From an uncultured Arenicella sp. (lineage in GTDB: Bacteria; Pseudomonadota; Gammaproteobacteria; Arenicellales; Arenicellaceae): a stretch of 43,788 nt of DNA. Both the position numbers and the translations under genes were made by a program. The stretch is from NCBI GenBank assembly GCA_937973905.1, contig CALJJR010000151.1, positions 1-43,788 on the forward strand, in the 5' to 3' direction. Under the pieces are notes generated by a model that was given only the letters and a program-made list of their open reading frames with translations, was not told the origin of the DNA and made no database searches. Shown here in pieces: positions 36,147 to 43,788 of the stretch; the stretch's first letter is position 1, and every line of letters starts with the position of its first letter.

Positions 36147-36971
36147 CTAAGCAGCATCCACCATCTCCAACTCTATTTCACCGTGACCGGCAAAGCTCAC
36201 CTGAGCAGTCGAACCAATGCTTGCTTCATGAACACCGGTAATAGCGCCGGTAGAAACAAGAAGGCCCTCGGGGATTGGATGATTCATTGCACGCAATTGC
36301 ATGATTAGGAACAACACAGCACCTAACGGCCCGTCGAGGCCAGCAGCCGTGGTGCTCTCTCCTACGCACTGACCATTAATAGTTGTAGACACTTTGATCT
36401 GCGCTAGTGAACTAGAACTCCATTCATTGATCTCGTTGCCAACGACAAGGCCATGATTATTGCCAAAGTCGCTGATAATCGCCGCCGGGCCATAGTCATT
36501 GATATCAGGGACTGGACTCGAAGCAACCTCGATGCCAATAAAGCATCGGTGAATTACGTCTGCAACGCTGCCGGGTGTAGCAGCCTCAATATCGACCTGT
36601 GATACATCCCCCAACTCTAGAATAAACTCGGGTTCGATGGCCGCAAAACCATCACGGAATACGGGCATCTGGATGGGCCCATTAGCCGGCAGTTTGGCAA
36701 TTTGGCTGCTAAATATCGGGCCGGCAAGGCGCTCAGCGCGAAAGGCTTCTCGGAACATCGTTGGCACACCGCCAACTTTCCAACCTGCTACCTTGTCAGG
36801 CCACGCCGCGATGGAAAAATGTTGAAGAATATAGGCATCATCAAGAGTGTTTGGGACTCTCCCTGGGAACTCCTTGAGAGCTGATTTCGCTGAACGAGCC
36901 TTGCGTAATGCCATGGAGACCTCCTCCAAGTCACTATCTAAAGACCGATGTTGAGCCAACTCTAATGCCAT
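36147..36971 (-). CDS. FAH superfamily enzyme, 2-keto-4-pentenoate hydratase-like
   Basis: A 274-residue protein of the fumarylacetoacetate hydrolase superfamily, closest in pattern to 2-oxopent-4-enoate hydratase (MhpD/XylJ type). The fold's metal-site acids are visible in EPEFILELG around 113-121 and in the IGIEVASS segment around 144-151. The central block LDGPLGAVLFLIMQL and the C-terminal LVSTGAITGVHEA are typical. In a uronate locus it more likely acts on a 2-keto-3-deoxy or related sugar acid than on an aromatic ring product. A CCGGT palindrome upstream (37050-37063) links it to the LacI regulator. The exact reaction is unknown. Confidence 0.85.
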   Translation of the reverse strand: MALELAQHRSLDSDLEEVSMALRKARSAKSALKEFPGRVPNTLDDAYILQHFSIAAWPDKVAGWKVGGVPTMFREAFRAERLAGPIFSSQIAKLPANGPIQMPVFRDGFAAIEPEFILELGDVSQVDIEAATPGSVADVIHRCFIGIEVASSPVPDINDYGPAAIISDFGNNHGLVVGNEINEWSSSSLAQIKVSTTINGQCVGESTTAAGLDGPLGAVLFLIMQLRAMNHPIPEGLLVSTGAITGVHEASIGSTAQVSFAGHGEIELEMVDAA

Positions 36972-37049
36972 TTTGCAGTGCCGTGTCCCATAGTTCAGGT
37001 GCTTTCGAGGTGGCGTTTACCACCAGAACAGTAACACTCTAAATCATAA

Positions 37050-37063
37050 TGCCCCCGGTGGCA
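37050..37063. promoter_or_regulatory. Probable LacI-family operator before the FAH-family gene
   Basis: TGCCCCCGGTGGCA is a near-palindrome (six of seven arm positions match) with the CCGGT centre shared with the site at 43058-43081. It lies about 80 bp before the FAH-family start, in the gap after the LacI gene. Confidence 0.5.
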
Positions 37064-37099
37064 ATAAATTATTTAGTTTGATGGTCTGAGTCACTTTGT

Positions 37100-38194
37100 T
37101 TAATTTTCGTGCGGAGGGGGGCCTACCGATTCACGAATAACCAGCCACGGTTCCGTTTCATCCTGACTCGCGTCACCGCCCTTGTTTCTTCGCGACAACA
37201 AGCGCGTCGCCGCTAACCGCCCGATTTCCTGAGTCGGAGAATGAATGGTAGTGAGGCGCGGCCAGACGCTAGTGGCAATATGGAAATCATCAAAGCCAAT
37301 CACAGAAAGATCGTCGGGCACACGCAGGCCACGAATCCGCACCGCCTGTAAAACGCCAGCCGCCATTTCGTCGTTGGCCGCGAATACGGCTGTAGGTCGT
37401 ACTCGCAAAGACAATAAACGTTCGGTTGCTCCCACCCCTGACTCAAACGAGTAATCGCCTTCAAATATATGCTGAGGCCTAATTTCGAGGCCCGCTTGTG
37501 CCAATCCTTCACGAAAACCATCTAAGCGCTCCTGCGAAGAGCGAAAAGTCGGCGGGCCCGCAATGTAAGCAATACGTTGATGACCAAGCTCGGCGAAGTA
37601 GTTTGCCGCGCTAATGCCGCCCAGCCGGTCGTTGGACACGATCATTCGGTGAGGCTCGTCCAGAGCAACCGAGGCCACACGGACATATTCACTGCCCGTG
37701 GCCCGAATCATTGCGGCCAACCGGTCGTCTTCCGATGCCGACGGCGTTAAAACTACGCCGTAAAGCTTTTGTCGCTCTACAAAGCTGCGTGCCTTCTCTA
37801 TAAAGTTAGGGTCGGATCGGTCGCATCGGTGCACTGCTAGTTCGAACTCGTTATCAACCAGTGCTTCTTGGATGCCCTCAAGGATATTGACCACATATTG
37901 AGGGTTGGGATTGTCGTAAATTAAGCCAATAAGAAATGAGTGGCGGAAAGCCAAACCACGCGCTTGCGTATCAGGTTCGAAACCCAAGATCGTGACGATT
38001 TCGCTTACTTGCTTGCGGGTTTCTTCCCCCACCAATGTCGATCCATTGATTACCCGCGAAACAGTGCGCTTCGATACTTGAGCAAATCGGGCCACATCGT
38101 TAATCGTGGGCTTTTTATTATCGGGAAGTGCATCAAGCCAGCTCCGGATCGTATCTTCTAGATCGTCCGGGAGAACGGGTGTTTTCTTGCGCAT
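37100..38194 (-). CDS. LacI family transcriptional regulator
   Basis: A 364-residue repressor. The HTH is at 30-51 (TINDVARFAQVSKRTVSRVING), preceded by an unusual 29-residue charged N-terminal extension; no better internal start is seen. A periplasmic-binding-protein-like effector domain follows (about 85-345, LIGLIYDNPNPQYVVNILEG). It lies upstream of the FAH-family gene on the same strand and divergent from the TRAP transporter genes. CCGGT-centred palindromes before the FAH-family gene and between the beta-helix lipoprotein and kduI are likely targets. It probably senses a uronate or KDG-type metabolite. Confidence 0.92.
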   Translation of the reverse strand: MRKKTPVLPDDLEDTIRSWLDALPDNKKPTINDVARFAQVSKRTVSRVINGSTLVGEETRKQVSEIVTILGFEPDTQARGLAFRHSFLIGLIYDNPNPQYVVNILEGIQEALVDNEFELAVHRCDRSDPNFIEKARSFVERQKLYGVVLTPSASEDDRLAAMIRATGSEYVRVASVALDEPHRMIVSNDRLGGISAANYFAELGHQRIAYIAGPPTFRSSQERLDGFREGLAQAGLEIRPQHIFEGDYSFESGVGATERLLSLRVRPTAVFAANDEMAAGVLQAVRIRGLRVPDDLSVIGFDDFHIATSVWPRLTTIHSPTQEIGRLAATRLLSRRNKGGDASQDETEPWLVIRESVGPPPHEN

Positions 38195-38388
38195 ACTGTG
38201 GCTGAGTTTTTAGTTTTTGGAGCACTCTGTAATCGAACTATAGCATTTTAGTCTTTGCTGCAATCACGGCGATTATCAGGGGATCAAGTTTGAAACAGTC
38301 GTGCGTTATTTCGACCGCGAATACCATAAACTCTGCAAAATTTACTTTCTGGCGTATACTTTTGCAAAATCAATCGACCATTTAAGCC
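38195..38388. promoter_or_regulatory. Divergent LacI/TRAP transporter promoter region
   Basis: A 194-bp region. A perfect palindrome TTTTGCAAAA lies at 38360-38369, 19 bp before the dctP start, and a half copy (CTGCAAAA) near 38333-38340, about three helical turns away. These could be operators for the TRAP genes; no CCGGT site is present here. Confidence 0.4.
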
Positions 38389-39387
38389 ATGCACGATAAC
38401 CCAGTAACTCGCCGAACTGCTCTCAAAGCCGGTCTTTCAACAGCACTTATTGCCACCGGTGGCTGTTCTCGTTCAGATCAGCGAGTGCTGCGTTCATCAG
38501 ACACGCACCCAAGCGGCTACCCGACAGTTGAAGCGGTTCGGCATATGTCAGAACAGTTATCCATACGTAGCGATGGTCGTTTACAGTTGAAAGTCTACCC
38601 GGGCGCTGTGCTTGGAGATGAAAAAGGCACGCTCGAAATCACCGTATTCGGCGGCCTTGATTTCAATCGGGTCAATCTAGCGCCATTGAACTCAATCGCT
38701 GAAGAAACCTTGGTGCCTAGCTTGCCATTTATGTTTCGCTCCATCGCCCACATGCGAGCCGCGATGGATGGCGCACCGGGGCAAGCAATTTTAAAAGCAC
38801 TCGAACCGCACGGATTAATCGGACTCAGCTTTTACGACAGCGGGGCGCGCAGCTTTTACACCACCAGCCGCTTTATTCGAGAACCGGCGGATTTGAAAGG
38901 CTTGAAAATACGCGTTCAAAACTCTGACTTATATGTTTCGATGGTCGAGGCTTTGGGCGGTGATGCAACGCCCATGGCGTTTGGTGAGGTCTACCAAGGC
39001 TTACTGCAGGGTGTGGTTGATGGCGCAGAGAACAACTGGCCCAGCTACGAGAGCACACGCCACTTCGAGGCCGCGCAATTCTATAGCTTAACTCGGCATG
39101 TTATGGCGCCTGAAGTTCTCCTAATGTCTGCTCGCAGCTGGCGCAAGCTCTCGGAAGACGATCAGCAGCTAATTCGTACCTGCGCTACAGAAAGCGTGCA
39201 AGTCATGCGAGATCTATGGGACGCCCGCGTTGAGAAATCGCGACAAACTGTGATGGCTGCCGGGAACGAAGTTTATGAGCCAGACCTTGTTCCATTTCAA
39301 AAACAAGTAGGTCCGGTTTGGGATCGTTATTTAAGTACCCCTGCTCTGCGTGCATTAGCAGACCAAATACAAGCACTGGAGGCATAA
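38389..39387 (+). CDS. dctP: TRAP transporter substrate-binding protein, DctP family (uronate type)
   Basis: A 332-residue periplasmic binding protein of a tripartite ATP-independent transporter. The N terminus has both a twin-arginine motif (TRRTALK, Arg8-Arg9) and a lipobox with Cys26 (ATGGC), so it is probably a Tat-exported lipoprotein. Arg175 in LKGLKIRVQN is the conserved carboxylate-binding arginine. The DGAENNWPSY motif at 211-220 is typical of TRAP proteins that bind hexuronates and related sugar acids. It is followed by the small and large membrane subunits. Together with kduI and uxuA nearby this supports uronate uptake. Confidence 0.92.
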   Translation: MHDNPVTRRTALKAGLSTALIATGGCSRSDQRVLRSSDTHPSGYPTVEAVRHMSEQLSIRSDGRLQLKVYPGAVLGDEKGTLEITVFGGLDFNRVNLAPLNSIAEETLVPSLPFMFRSIAHMRAAMDGAPGQAILKALEPHGLIGLSFYDSGARSFYTTSRFIREPADLKGLKIRVQNSDLYVSMVEALGGDATPMAFGEVYQGLLQGVVDGAENNWPSYESTRHFEAAQFYSLTRHVMAPEVLLMSARSWRKLSEDDQQLIRTCATESVQVMRDLWDARVEKSRQTVMAAGNEVYEPDLVPFQKQVGPVWDRYLSTPALRALADQIQALEA

Positions 39388-39390
39388 ACG

Positions 39391-39876
39391 ATGGCGAGTT
39401 TATCTAAATTTTTATCCAAGCTGTCACTTTGGTTTAGCGCCGCCGGCCTAGTTGGCATGACGCTCATAATCGGCTGGCAGGTGTTTGCCCGATACATCTT
39501 AGATGCTGCACCGGCGTGGACCGAACAAGCCTCGTTGTTTTTAATGTTGTGGTTCATCTTATTCGCATCAGCCGCCGGCGTGCGCGAAAACTTCCACATT
39601 CGAATCTCACTGGTGCTGGATATTGCCAGTCAAGCGAAACGAAAAGTGCTGTCGGTCATCGGCAACCTGGTGGTGCTCTTATTTGGAATAGCGATGGCTT
39701 ATAACGGCTGCATACTGGTTCTCGAAACCTGGCAGCACACCATCCCTACCCTAGGCCTTCCGCGCGGCACCGCTTATTTCCCGGTGGTGGTAGCAGGCGC
39801 ATTCATTACTTTCTTCGCTGCCGAACAAATCCTGTGTGAAGTTAACGAGACTGAGGTTGAACCATTATGGAACTAG
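39391..39876 (+). CDS. dctQ: TRAP transporter small permease, DctQ family
   Basis: A 161-residue membrane protein with four hydrophobic segments. It has the usual DctQ pattern: GWQVFARYILDAAPAWTEQASLFLMLWFILFASAAGVRENFHI, in which the WTEQ and REN-x-H positions are conserved. It starts 3 bp after dctP and overlaps the start of dctM by 10 bp, so the three genes form one operon. It forms the membrane complex with DctM. Confidence 0.93.
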   Translation: MASLSKFLSKLSLWFSAAGLVGMTLIIGWQVFARYILDAAPAWTEQASLFLMLWFILFASAAGVRENFHIRISLVLDIASQAKRKVLSVIGNLVVLLFGIAMAYNGCILVLETWQHTIPTLGLPRGTAYFPVVVAGAFITFFAAEQILCEVNETEVEPLWN

Positions 39877-41147
39877 CCTTTTTGTTGATTTCGTTGGCGG
39901 CGCTCTTAGCGCTCGGTGTACCCGTTGCCTTTGCGCTAGGCGGCGCATCGCTAGCAACTTTTTTACTGTTAGACATTCCTACCGTCGTCGCATTTCAGCG
40001 CATGGCGGCAAGTATGAATGTGTTCGTGCTAATGGCGATTCCGTTTTTTGTCTTCGCCGGCGAACTAATGGCCCGCACTGGAATAGCAGAGCGCTTAGTG
40101 CAAGTGGCTGAGGGTGTGTTCGGGCGATCACGTGGCGGGCTTGGCCAAGTAGACGTGGGCGCCTCGATGATGTTTGGTGCAGTCTCAGGTTCTGCAGTTG
40201 CATCGGTTTCAGCGATGGGCTCAACCTTAATGCCAATGATGCGCGAGAAAGGCTACGACAGCGACTACGCGGTCAACGTGACTATCACCGCGGCAATTCT
40301 AGGCATACTCATTCCGCCATCACACAATATGATCATTTATGCCGCTGCGTCTCCTGTAGGGGTGAGTGTTGGCGACTTGTTTCTCGCCGGCTTGGTGCCC
40401 GGTGTGCTCGCTGGTGCTGCGCTAATGCTGGTGGCTTGGCGAGTAGCAATAAAGAGGAATTATCCTCCAGGGGAATCACCAGGCTTGCGGGCATTGGCTC
40501 GAGCCACACTGGCTGCGATTCCCGGCCTATTTACCGCGCTTATCATTGTTTTTGGAATTCTGTTGGGAGCTTTTACGCCCACCGAGAGCTCAGCGGTGGC
40601 CGTGCTCTACACCATTCTTATCGGCGTGCTGGCTTACCGAACATTGAACTGGCAAAGCTTTATGCAAGCCGCCGCAGGAGCAGTTAAGACCACCGCAATG
40701 GTCATGCTGATCATTGGCGCTGCCGGCATGTTTGGTTGGTTATTCGCCCTGCTCGAGGGCCCCGCAGGCCTCGCTTCGTTATTAACATCGATTTCATCAG
40801 GGCCGGTTACAACCCTACTTTTTATTCTGTTGGTCTTACTACTGCTCGGGGCCTTCATGGATATGGCACCGCTGATTATTATCATGACGCCAATCTTCTT
40901 GCCGGTAGCGATGGAAGTCGGTGTTGATCCGATTCACTTTGGGATCATCATGCTGCTTAACTTAGGAATCGGCCTCGTGACGCCACCCGTTGGCTCAGTG
41001 CTGTTCGTCGGTTGTGCAGTTGGCAATGAAAAGCCTGAGAATGTTATCCGCACGATTTGGCCCTTTTATGGGGCACTGATAGTTGTCCTGCTTGCGGTCA
41101 CATTTATCCCGGCCTTGAGTCTTTGGTTGCCGAGCATTTGGAACTAA
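39867..41147 (+). CDS. dctM: TRAP transporter large permease, DctM family
   Basis: A 426-residue inner-membrane protein with about 12 hydrophobic segments, the Na+-coupled channel of the TRAP transporter. Family motifs include GVPVAFALGGASL near the N terminus, the MMFGAVSGSAVASVSAMGS segment near 95-113, IPPSHNMIIYA near 150 and TPPVGSVLFVGCAV near 375. Length is normal. It overlaps dctQ by 10 bp and ends 23 bp from the convergent beta-helix lipoprotein gene. Confidence 0.94.
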   Translation: MELAFLLISLAALLALGVPVAFALGGASLATFLLLDIPTVVAFQRMAASMNVFVLMAIPFFVFAGELMARTGIAERLVQVAEGVFGRSRGGLGQVDVGASMMFGAVSGSAVASVSAMGSTLMPMMREKGYDSDYAVNVTITAAILGILIPPSHNMIIYAAASPVGVSVGDLFLAGLVPGVLAGAALMLVAWRVAIKRNYPPGESPGLRALARATLAAIPGLFTALIIVFGILLGAFTPTESSAVAVLYTILIGVLAYRTLNWQSFMQAAAGAVKTTAMVMLIIGAAGMFGWLFALLEGPAGLASLLTSISSGPVTTLLFILLVLLLLGAFMDMAPLIIIMTPIFLPVAMEVGVDPIHFGIIMLLNLGIGLVTPPVGSVLFVGCAVGNEKPENVIRTIWPFYGALIVVLLAVTFIPALSLWLPSIWN

Positions 41148-41170
41148 TTGCTCAGCTGATGCACCGATGC

Positions 41171-42886
41171 TTAAAGCGCCTTCTTCCTCTGGGCCAGCTG
41201 GTAATCGTAAAGTGAAGGCACCTCAGTCAACTGCGAATTCAGAGACTCGACATATGGCTGGGGCCGGTAACTTAGGGTAATGGGTCGGTTAGCGTGTACA
41301 CCAATCAATTGCGCACCCGGCCCATAAAAATTCTTGTCCCAAGTAAACAAATCTACAGACCCACCCTGCGGCACGGTCTCATCAACCACCAAGTTTAGAT
41401 TCCAAATGGTGTTAAATAGGCCGTGCTGTGGCAGCCAATATTTAGCCCCACCGCTGCGAAAAATATCGGCTTTATATTCGCCATCATGCAGTTCAGGCTT
41501 GATATGCACGGTAACGTTATCAAACAAGTTTTGATGATTGGCACCACCGTGTTGATCCAGAGACGGCCACTGAAAAACTTCACTATCTTTATAAACAGCA
41601 CGCGTTGACAGCGTGTTAACGGTAAGGGAGTGTTGCACCTTATTGAAGGTGCGAATCCGTTCGGCGAGCACATTGTGCGCACTGCCAATATGTACGGCAT
41701 AGTGCGCCAATACGTCACCGCGCGTGGTGATATCAGCATAAGTAATACTTGCGCTGTTGTAGGTCAAAATCCCAGACTCAGCATTAACAAAGGTCAAATT
41801 GCGTGCCCAACCGTTGCCTACCCCGCCCATATGTATCCCGTTAAAACCCCATTCACGGTGATGCGCAATGTACTCAGAATTAGGAAACTCCATGCGAAAA
41901 TGTTCAAAGCCTACGTTCTCTAGAGGCTCCCAGGGCGCAATATCAACGGGGGTTTGCGCGCTTACGTTATGCAGCAATGGATCGCCCAAGACCACAGAGC
42001 TCCCATTTATCGCTTTAATTTTAGTGAGCTGACGAACAATCGGTCTTTTCGGAAAGGTCCAGTGATGACTGCCGACTCGAGACACAGCTGATTCCCCATA
42101 CATTTCTTGCAGTAGCGGGCCGTTTTCGCCACCGTGGTTGAACCATAGTACTTGGACCCATTGACCGGCCTCCAGATCGTCGGTGGAGTCTAAGGCCAAG
42201 GTGAATTCACCACGCTTACCACTGATTGAGCGAGCGGTAATTGGCGTCGCAGTATCCAATTCGACCAAATAAGGCGTCTCTCTGATTTCTGGCCTACCCA
42301 CCCAGATTAGCCCGCCGGTCCATGAATATTCCGAAAACAATGTTCTCTCACCAGTCGTCTTGTCTACGACCATCTTGTCGAAGCGTTCTAGATAGTCACG
42401 CAATTCATCCAAGCGCCCGCCATCGCCGGTTTCACTCAGCGGTTTGCTGAAACTGAGGACCGTGCCGTTCTCTTCATCGCCAGCTCCTACAAACGTTATA
42501 TTTCCACGCGTAACCTCGAGCATGTCGCTCACAACATATCTGCCTGCAGGGAAAACCACCGTAACCGGCCCGTTTACGTCGTTCGCTGCCTCAATAGTCG
42601 CTTTGATCGCCGCGGTGTCATCGGACTTATCATCGGCAACCGCACCGTAGTCGATGACGCTGAGCCGCTTACCGGTCGGGCCAGGGATAGGCGTTATCCC
42701 AAACCCGTATCCAGCATACGAGAAGTCTGGCAAATAAGTATCGGGATCCCTCGTAGCTGCGCTCAGAATTAACGGCGTTCCTGGCACGGCGCCATTGGTC
42801 ACCTCCTTGTTACTCGATTCTCCACCCACACCAACACAGGATGACAGAACCGTGGAGAGCATTACGATTGAAAGAGTTTTAAGCAT
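41171..42886 (-). CDS. Secreted lipoprotein with pectate-lyase-like beta-helix
   Basis: A 571-residue protein when started at the ATG at 42886, which gives a clean lipoprotein signal (lipobox LSSC, Cys17); a start at 42907 would add seven residues. Residues about 55-140 match the Pectate_lyase_3 pattern: VIDYGAVADDKSDDTAAIKATIEAA and VVFPAGRYVVSD. The rest shows many short beta strands, as in a right-handed parallel beta-helix. No known polysaccharide-lyase catalytic set can be assigned. It lies divergent from kduI across a LacI-type operator. It probably acts on a uronate-containing polysaccharide at the cell surface; the family is uncertain. Confidence 0.75.
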   Translation of the reverse strand: MLKTLSIVMLSTVLSSCVGVGGESSNKEVTNGAVPGTPLILSAATRDPDTYLPDFSYAGYGFGITPIPGPTGKRLSVIDYGAVADDKSDDTAAIKATIEAANDVNGPVTVVFPAGRYVVSDMLEVTRGNITFVGAGDEENGTVLSFSKPLSETGDGGRLDELRDYLERFDKMVVDKTTGERTLFSEYSWTGGLIWVGRPEIRETPYLVELDTATPITARSISGKRGEFTLALDSTDDLEAGQWVQVLWFNHGGENGPLLQEMYGESAVSRVGSHHWTFPKRPIVRQLTKIKAINGSSVVLGDPLLHNVSAQTPVDIAPWEPLENVGFEHFRMEFPNSEYIAHHREWGFNGIHMGGVGNGWARNLTFVNAESGILTYNSASITYADITTRGDVLAHYAVHIGSAHNVLAERIRTFNKVQHSLTVNTLSTRAVYKDSEVFQWPSLDQHGGANHQNLFDNVTVHIKPELHDGEYKADIFRSGGAKYWLPQHGLFNTIWNLNLVVDETVPQGGSVDLFTWDKNFYGPGAQLIGVHANRPITLSYRPQPYVESLNSQLTEVPSLYDYQLAQRKKAL

Positions 42887-43232
42887 TGTTTTTTTACCGT
42901 CATACATTAACGACTATTATTGGATCAAACACGGTCTACTAAAAACCCATCATAATCTGTTTTGGAGACGTCTCGTAAGCTAAGCTCCAATCTGAACAGA
43001 TCTCTGAAATCGAAATTTTTAGGCCGTATTTCTTTACTCAGTGTATCTAGGTGATATATTAATGCAACCGGTAGCATTAATTCTCTTTTACGCCTAATTC
43101 CTTGCCCTGAACCCTTATTAGCATTCAAGGCCATGATTGTTTGTAAGAAAAAAATACAACAATCGCAGCGGCGAACTGCATACTATTTAAAATAATGCTG
43201 GGCTTAACCAGTGAACGATTTGGAGAACGACC
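42887..43232. promoter_or_regulatory. Divergent beta-helix lipoprotein/kduI intergenic region
   Basis: About 345 bp, AT-rich, without a convincing gene. It holds the LacI-type palindrome at 43058-43081. A 69-residue open frame at 42925-43134 on the minus strand has no family features. Confidence 0.55.
43058..43081. promoter_or_regulatory. Probable LacI-family operator between lipoprotein and kduI
   Basis: A 24-bp near-palindrome: arms ATTAATGC and GCATTAAT flank A-ACCGGT-A, so 11 of 12 arm positions match. The ACCGGT centre with TGC/GCA arms resembles LacI-family sites such as that of gluconate repressor GntR. It shares TGCNNCCGGTNGCA with the site at 37050-37063. Confidence 0.65.
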
Positions 43233-43788
43233 ATGTATCAAAAGACTTTTCAGGCCACGCATCCAACCATGATGGACGGCGTCAGTAATGAACAGCTCAA
43301 AGAGCGTTACATGGCTGAAAACATGTTTGTTGATGATGCCTGTACCTTGTTCTACTCCCACAATGAACGCCTGGTCATTGGCGGCGTATCGCCACTCAGC
43401 ACGGCCGTCGCGCTGCCCACTCACAGCGAACCTGAGTCAGCTAAAGGCCAGCCATTCTTAGTACGGCGAGAGCTGGGCGTATTTAACGTTGGCAAGGGGT
43501 CAGGAACAGTCACTTGCGATGGCGAAGTCGTTGAAATGAATCCGCGTGACGGACTCTATGTACCCATGGGCACCGAATCAGTCGTGTTCGAATCGAACTC
43601 AGCTGAAGATCCCGCGCAGTTCTACCTAATCTCCGCCGGCGCTCAAAAAACATTGCCACTCAAACGCATCACCCCCGATATGGCCAACCCCTTGGCACGT
43701 GGATCATTGGAGGAGTCTAACGAGCGCGTTATCTACCAATATATTATTCCCGGCGTTTGTGAGTCCTGCTCTTTGTTAGTGGGCTTAA
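43233..43788 (+). CDS. kduI: 5-keto-4-deoxyuronate isomerase KduI (3' end outside the window)
   Basis: The frame from the ATG at 43233 stays open to the window end, giving the first 185 of an expected 275-280 residues. KduI converts 5-keto-4-deoxyuronate (DKI/DEH) to 2,5-diketo-3-deoxygluconate in pectin degradation. The opening LKERYMAENMF, ERLVIGGVSP and the RRELGVFNVG block are family hallmarks, as is the bicupin GLYVPMG segment. The C-terminal metal-binding histidines lie beyond the window and cannot be checked. A GGAG ribosome-binding site (43222-43225) precedes the start. It is divergent from the beta-helix lipoprotein; KduD would be expected next. Confidence 0.9.
   Translation, partial: MYQKTFQATHPTMMDGVSNEQLKERYMAENMFVDDACTLFYSHNERLVIGGVSPLSTAVALPTHSEPESAKGQPFLVRRELGVFNVGKGSGTVTCDGEVVEMNPRDGLYVPMGTESVVFESNSAEDPAQFYLISAGAQKTLPLKRITPDMANPLARGSLEESNERVIYQYIIPGVCESCSLLVGL

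Noticed and set aside
35960-36157. 65-residue minus-strand frame after the FAH-family gene
   Set aside because: It overlaps the FAH-family stop region, lacks a ribosome-binding site and shows no domain features.
42925-43134. 69-residue minus-strand frame before the lipoprotein gene
   Set aside because: It runs through the LacI-type operator and has no recognisable features; more likely promoter DNA.

Overview
The window looks like a piece of a marine, polysaccharide-degrading gammaproteobacterial chromosome. This rests on two large TonB-dependent receptors, FadR- and LacI-type uronate regulators, alginate lyases of families PL6 and PL17, and a TRAP uronate transporter. The taxonomic call is an inference, because there is no rRNA or other marker gene. 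I found no tRNA, rRNA, CRISPR array, insertion sequence or phage gene. The KduI gene at the right edge is cut by the window end.

Region 1 (about 1-18,035) is an accessory catabolic cluster for an unidentified small molecule. A minus-strand operon runs from 7706 down to 37: acetoacetate-decarboxylase-like protein, SDR, KshA-type Rieske oxygenase, amidohydrolase (ACMSD type), OYE-type flavin reductase, second SDR, secreted sulfatase. A TetR regulator is divergent from it, across a strong inverted repeat. A second minus-strand operon (13,892 to 8680) encodes a CaiB/BaiF CoA-transferase and the two subunits of a hydantoinase/oxoprolinase/acetone-carboxylase-like enzyme, with a divergent LysR regulator. 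A VOC protein and a TonB receptor follow on the plus strand.

Region 2 (about 18,131-35,745) is an alginate utilisation locus. One minus-strand operon holds a PL6 lyase, KdgF, an MFS uronate transporter, a probable DEH reductase (SDR) and KDG kinase. Together these convert alginate to KDPG; the KDPG aldolase is not in the window. A FadR-type GntR regulator is divergent from it. A second minus-strand run carries UxuA, an Nramp-fold transporter without metal motifs, a dienelactone-hydrolase-like protein, a PL17 exo-alginate lyase and a MATE transporter. Upstream of it lies a 985-residue TonB receptor closed by a clear intrinsic terminator. GTA-N-TAC palindromes precede the PL6 operon, the GntR gene and this receptor, which suggests one regulon.

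Region 3 (about 36,147-43,788) is a hexuronate/pectin-type module: FAH-family hydratase-like enzyme, LacI regulator, three-gene TRAP transporter, a beta-helix lipoprotein resembling pectate lyases, and KduI. Two related CCGGT-centred palindromes, one before the FAH gene and one in the kduI/lipoprotein intergenic region, are likely operators of the LacI protein. Regions 2 and 3 plausibly converge on 2-keto-3-deoxygluconate, which the single KdgK would phosphorylate.
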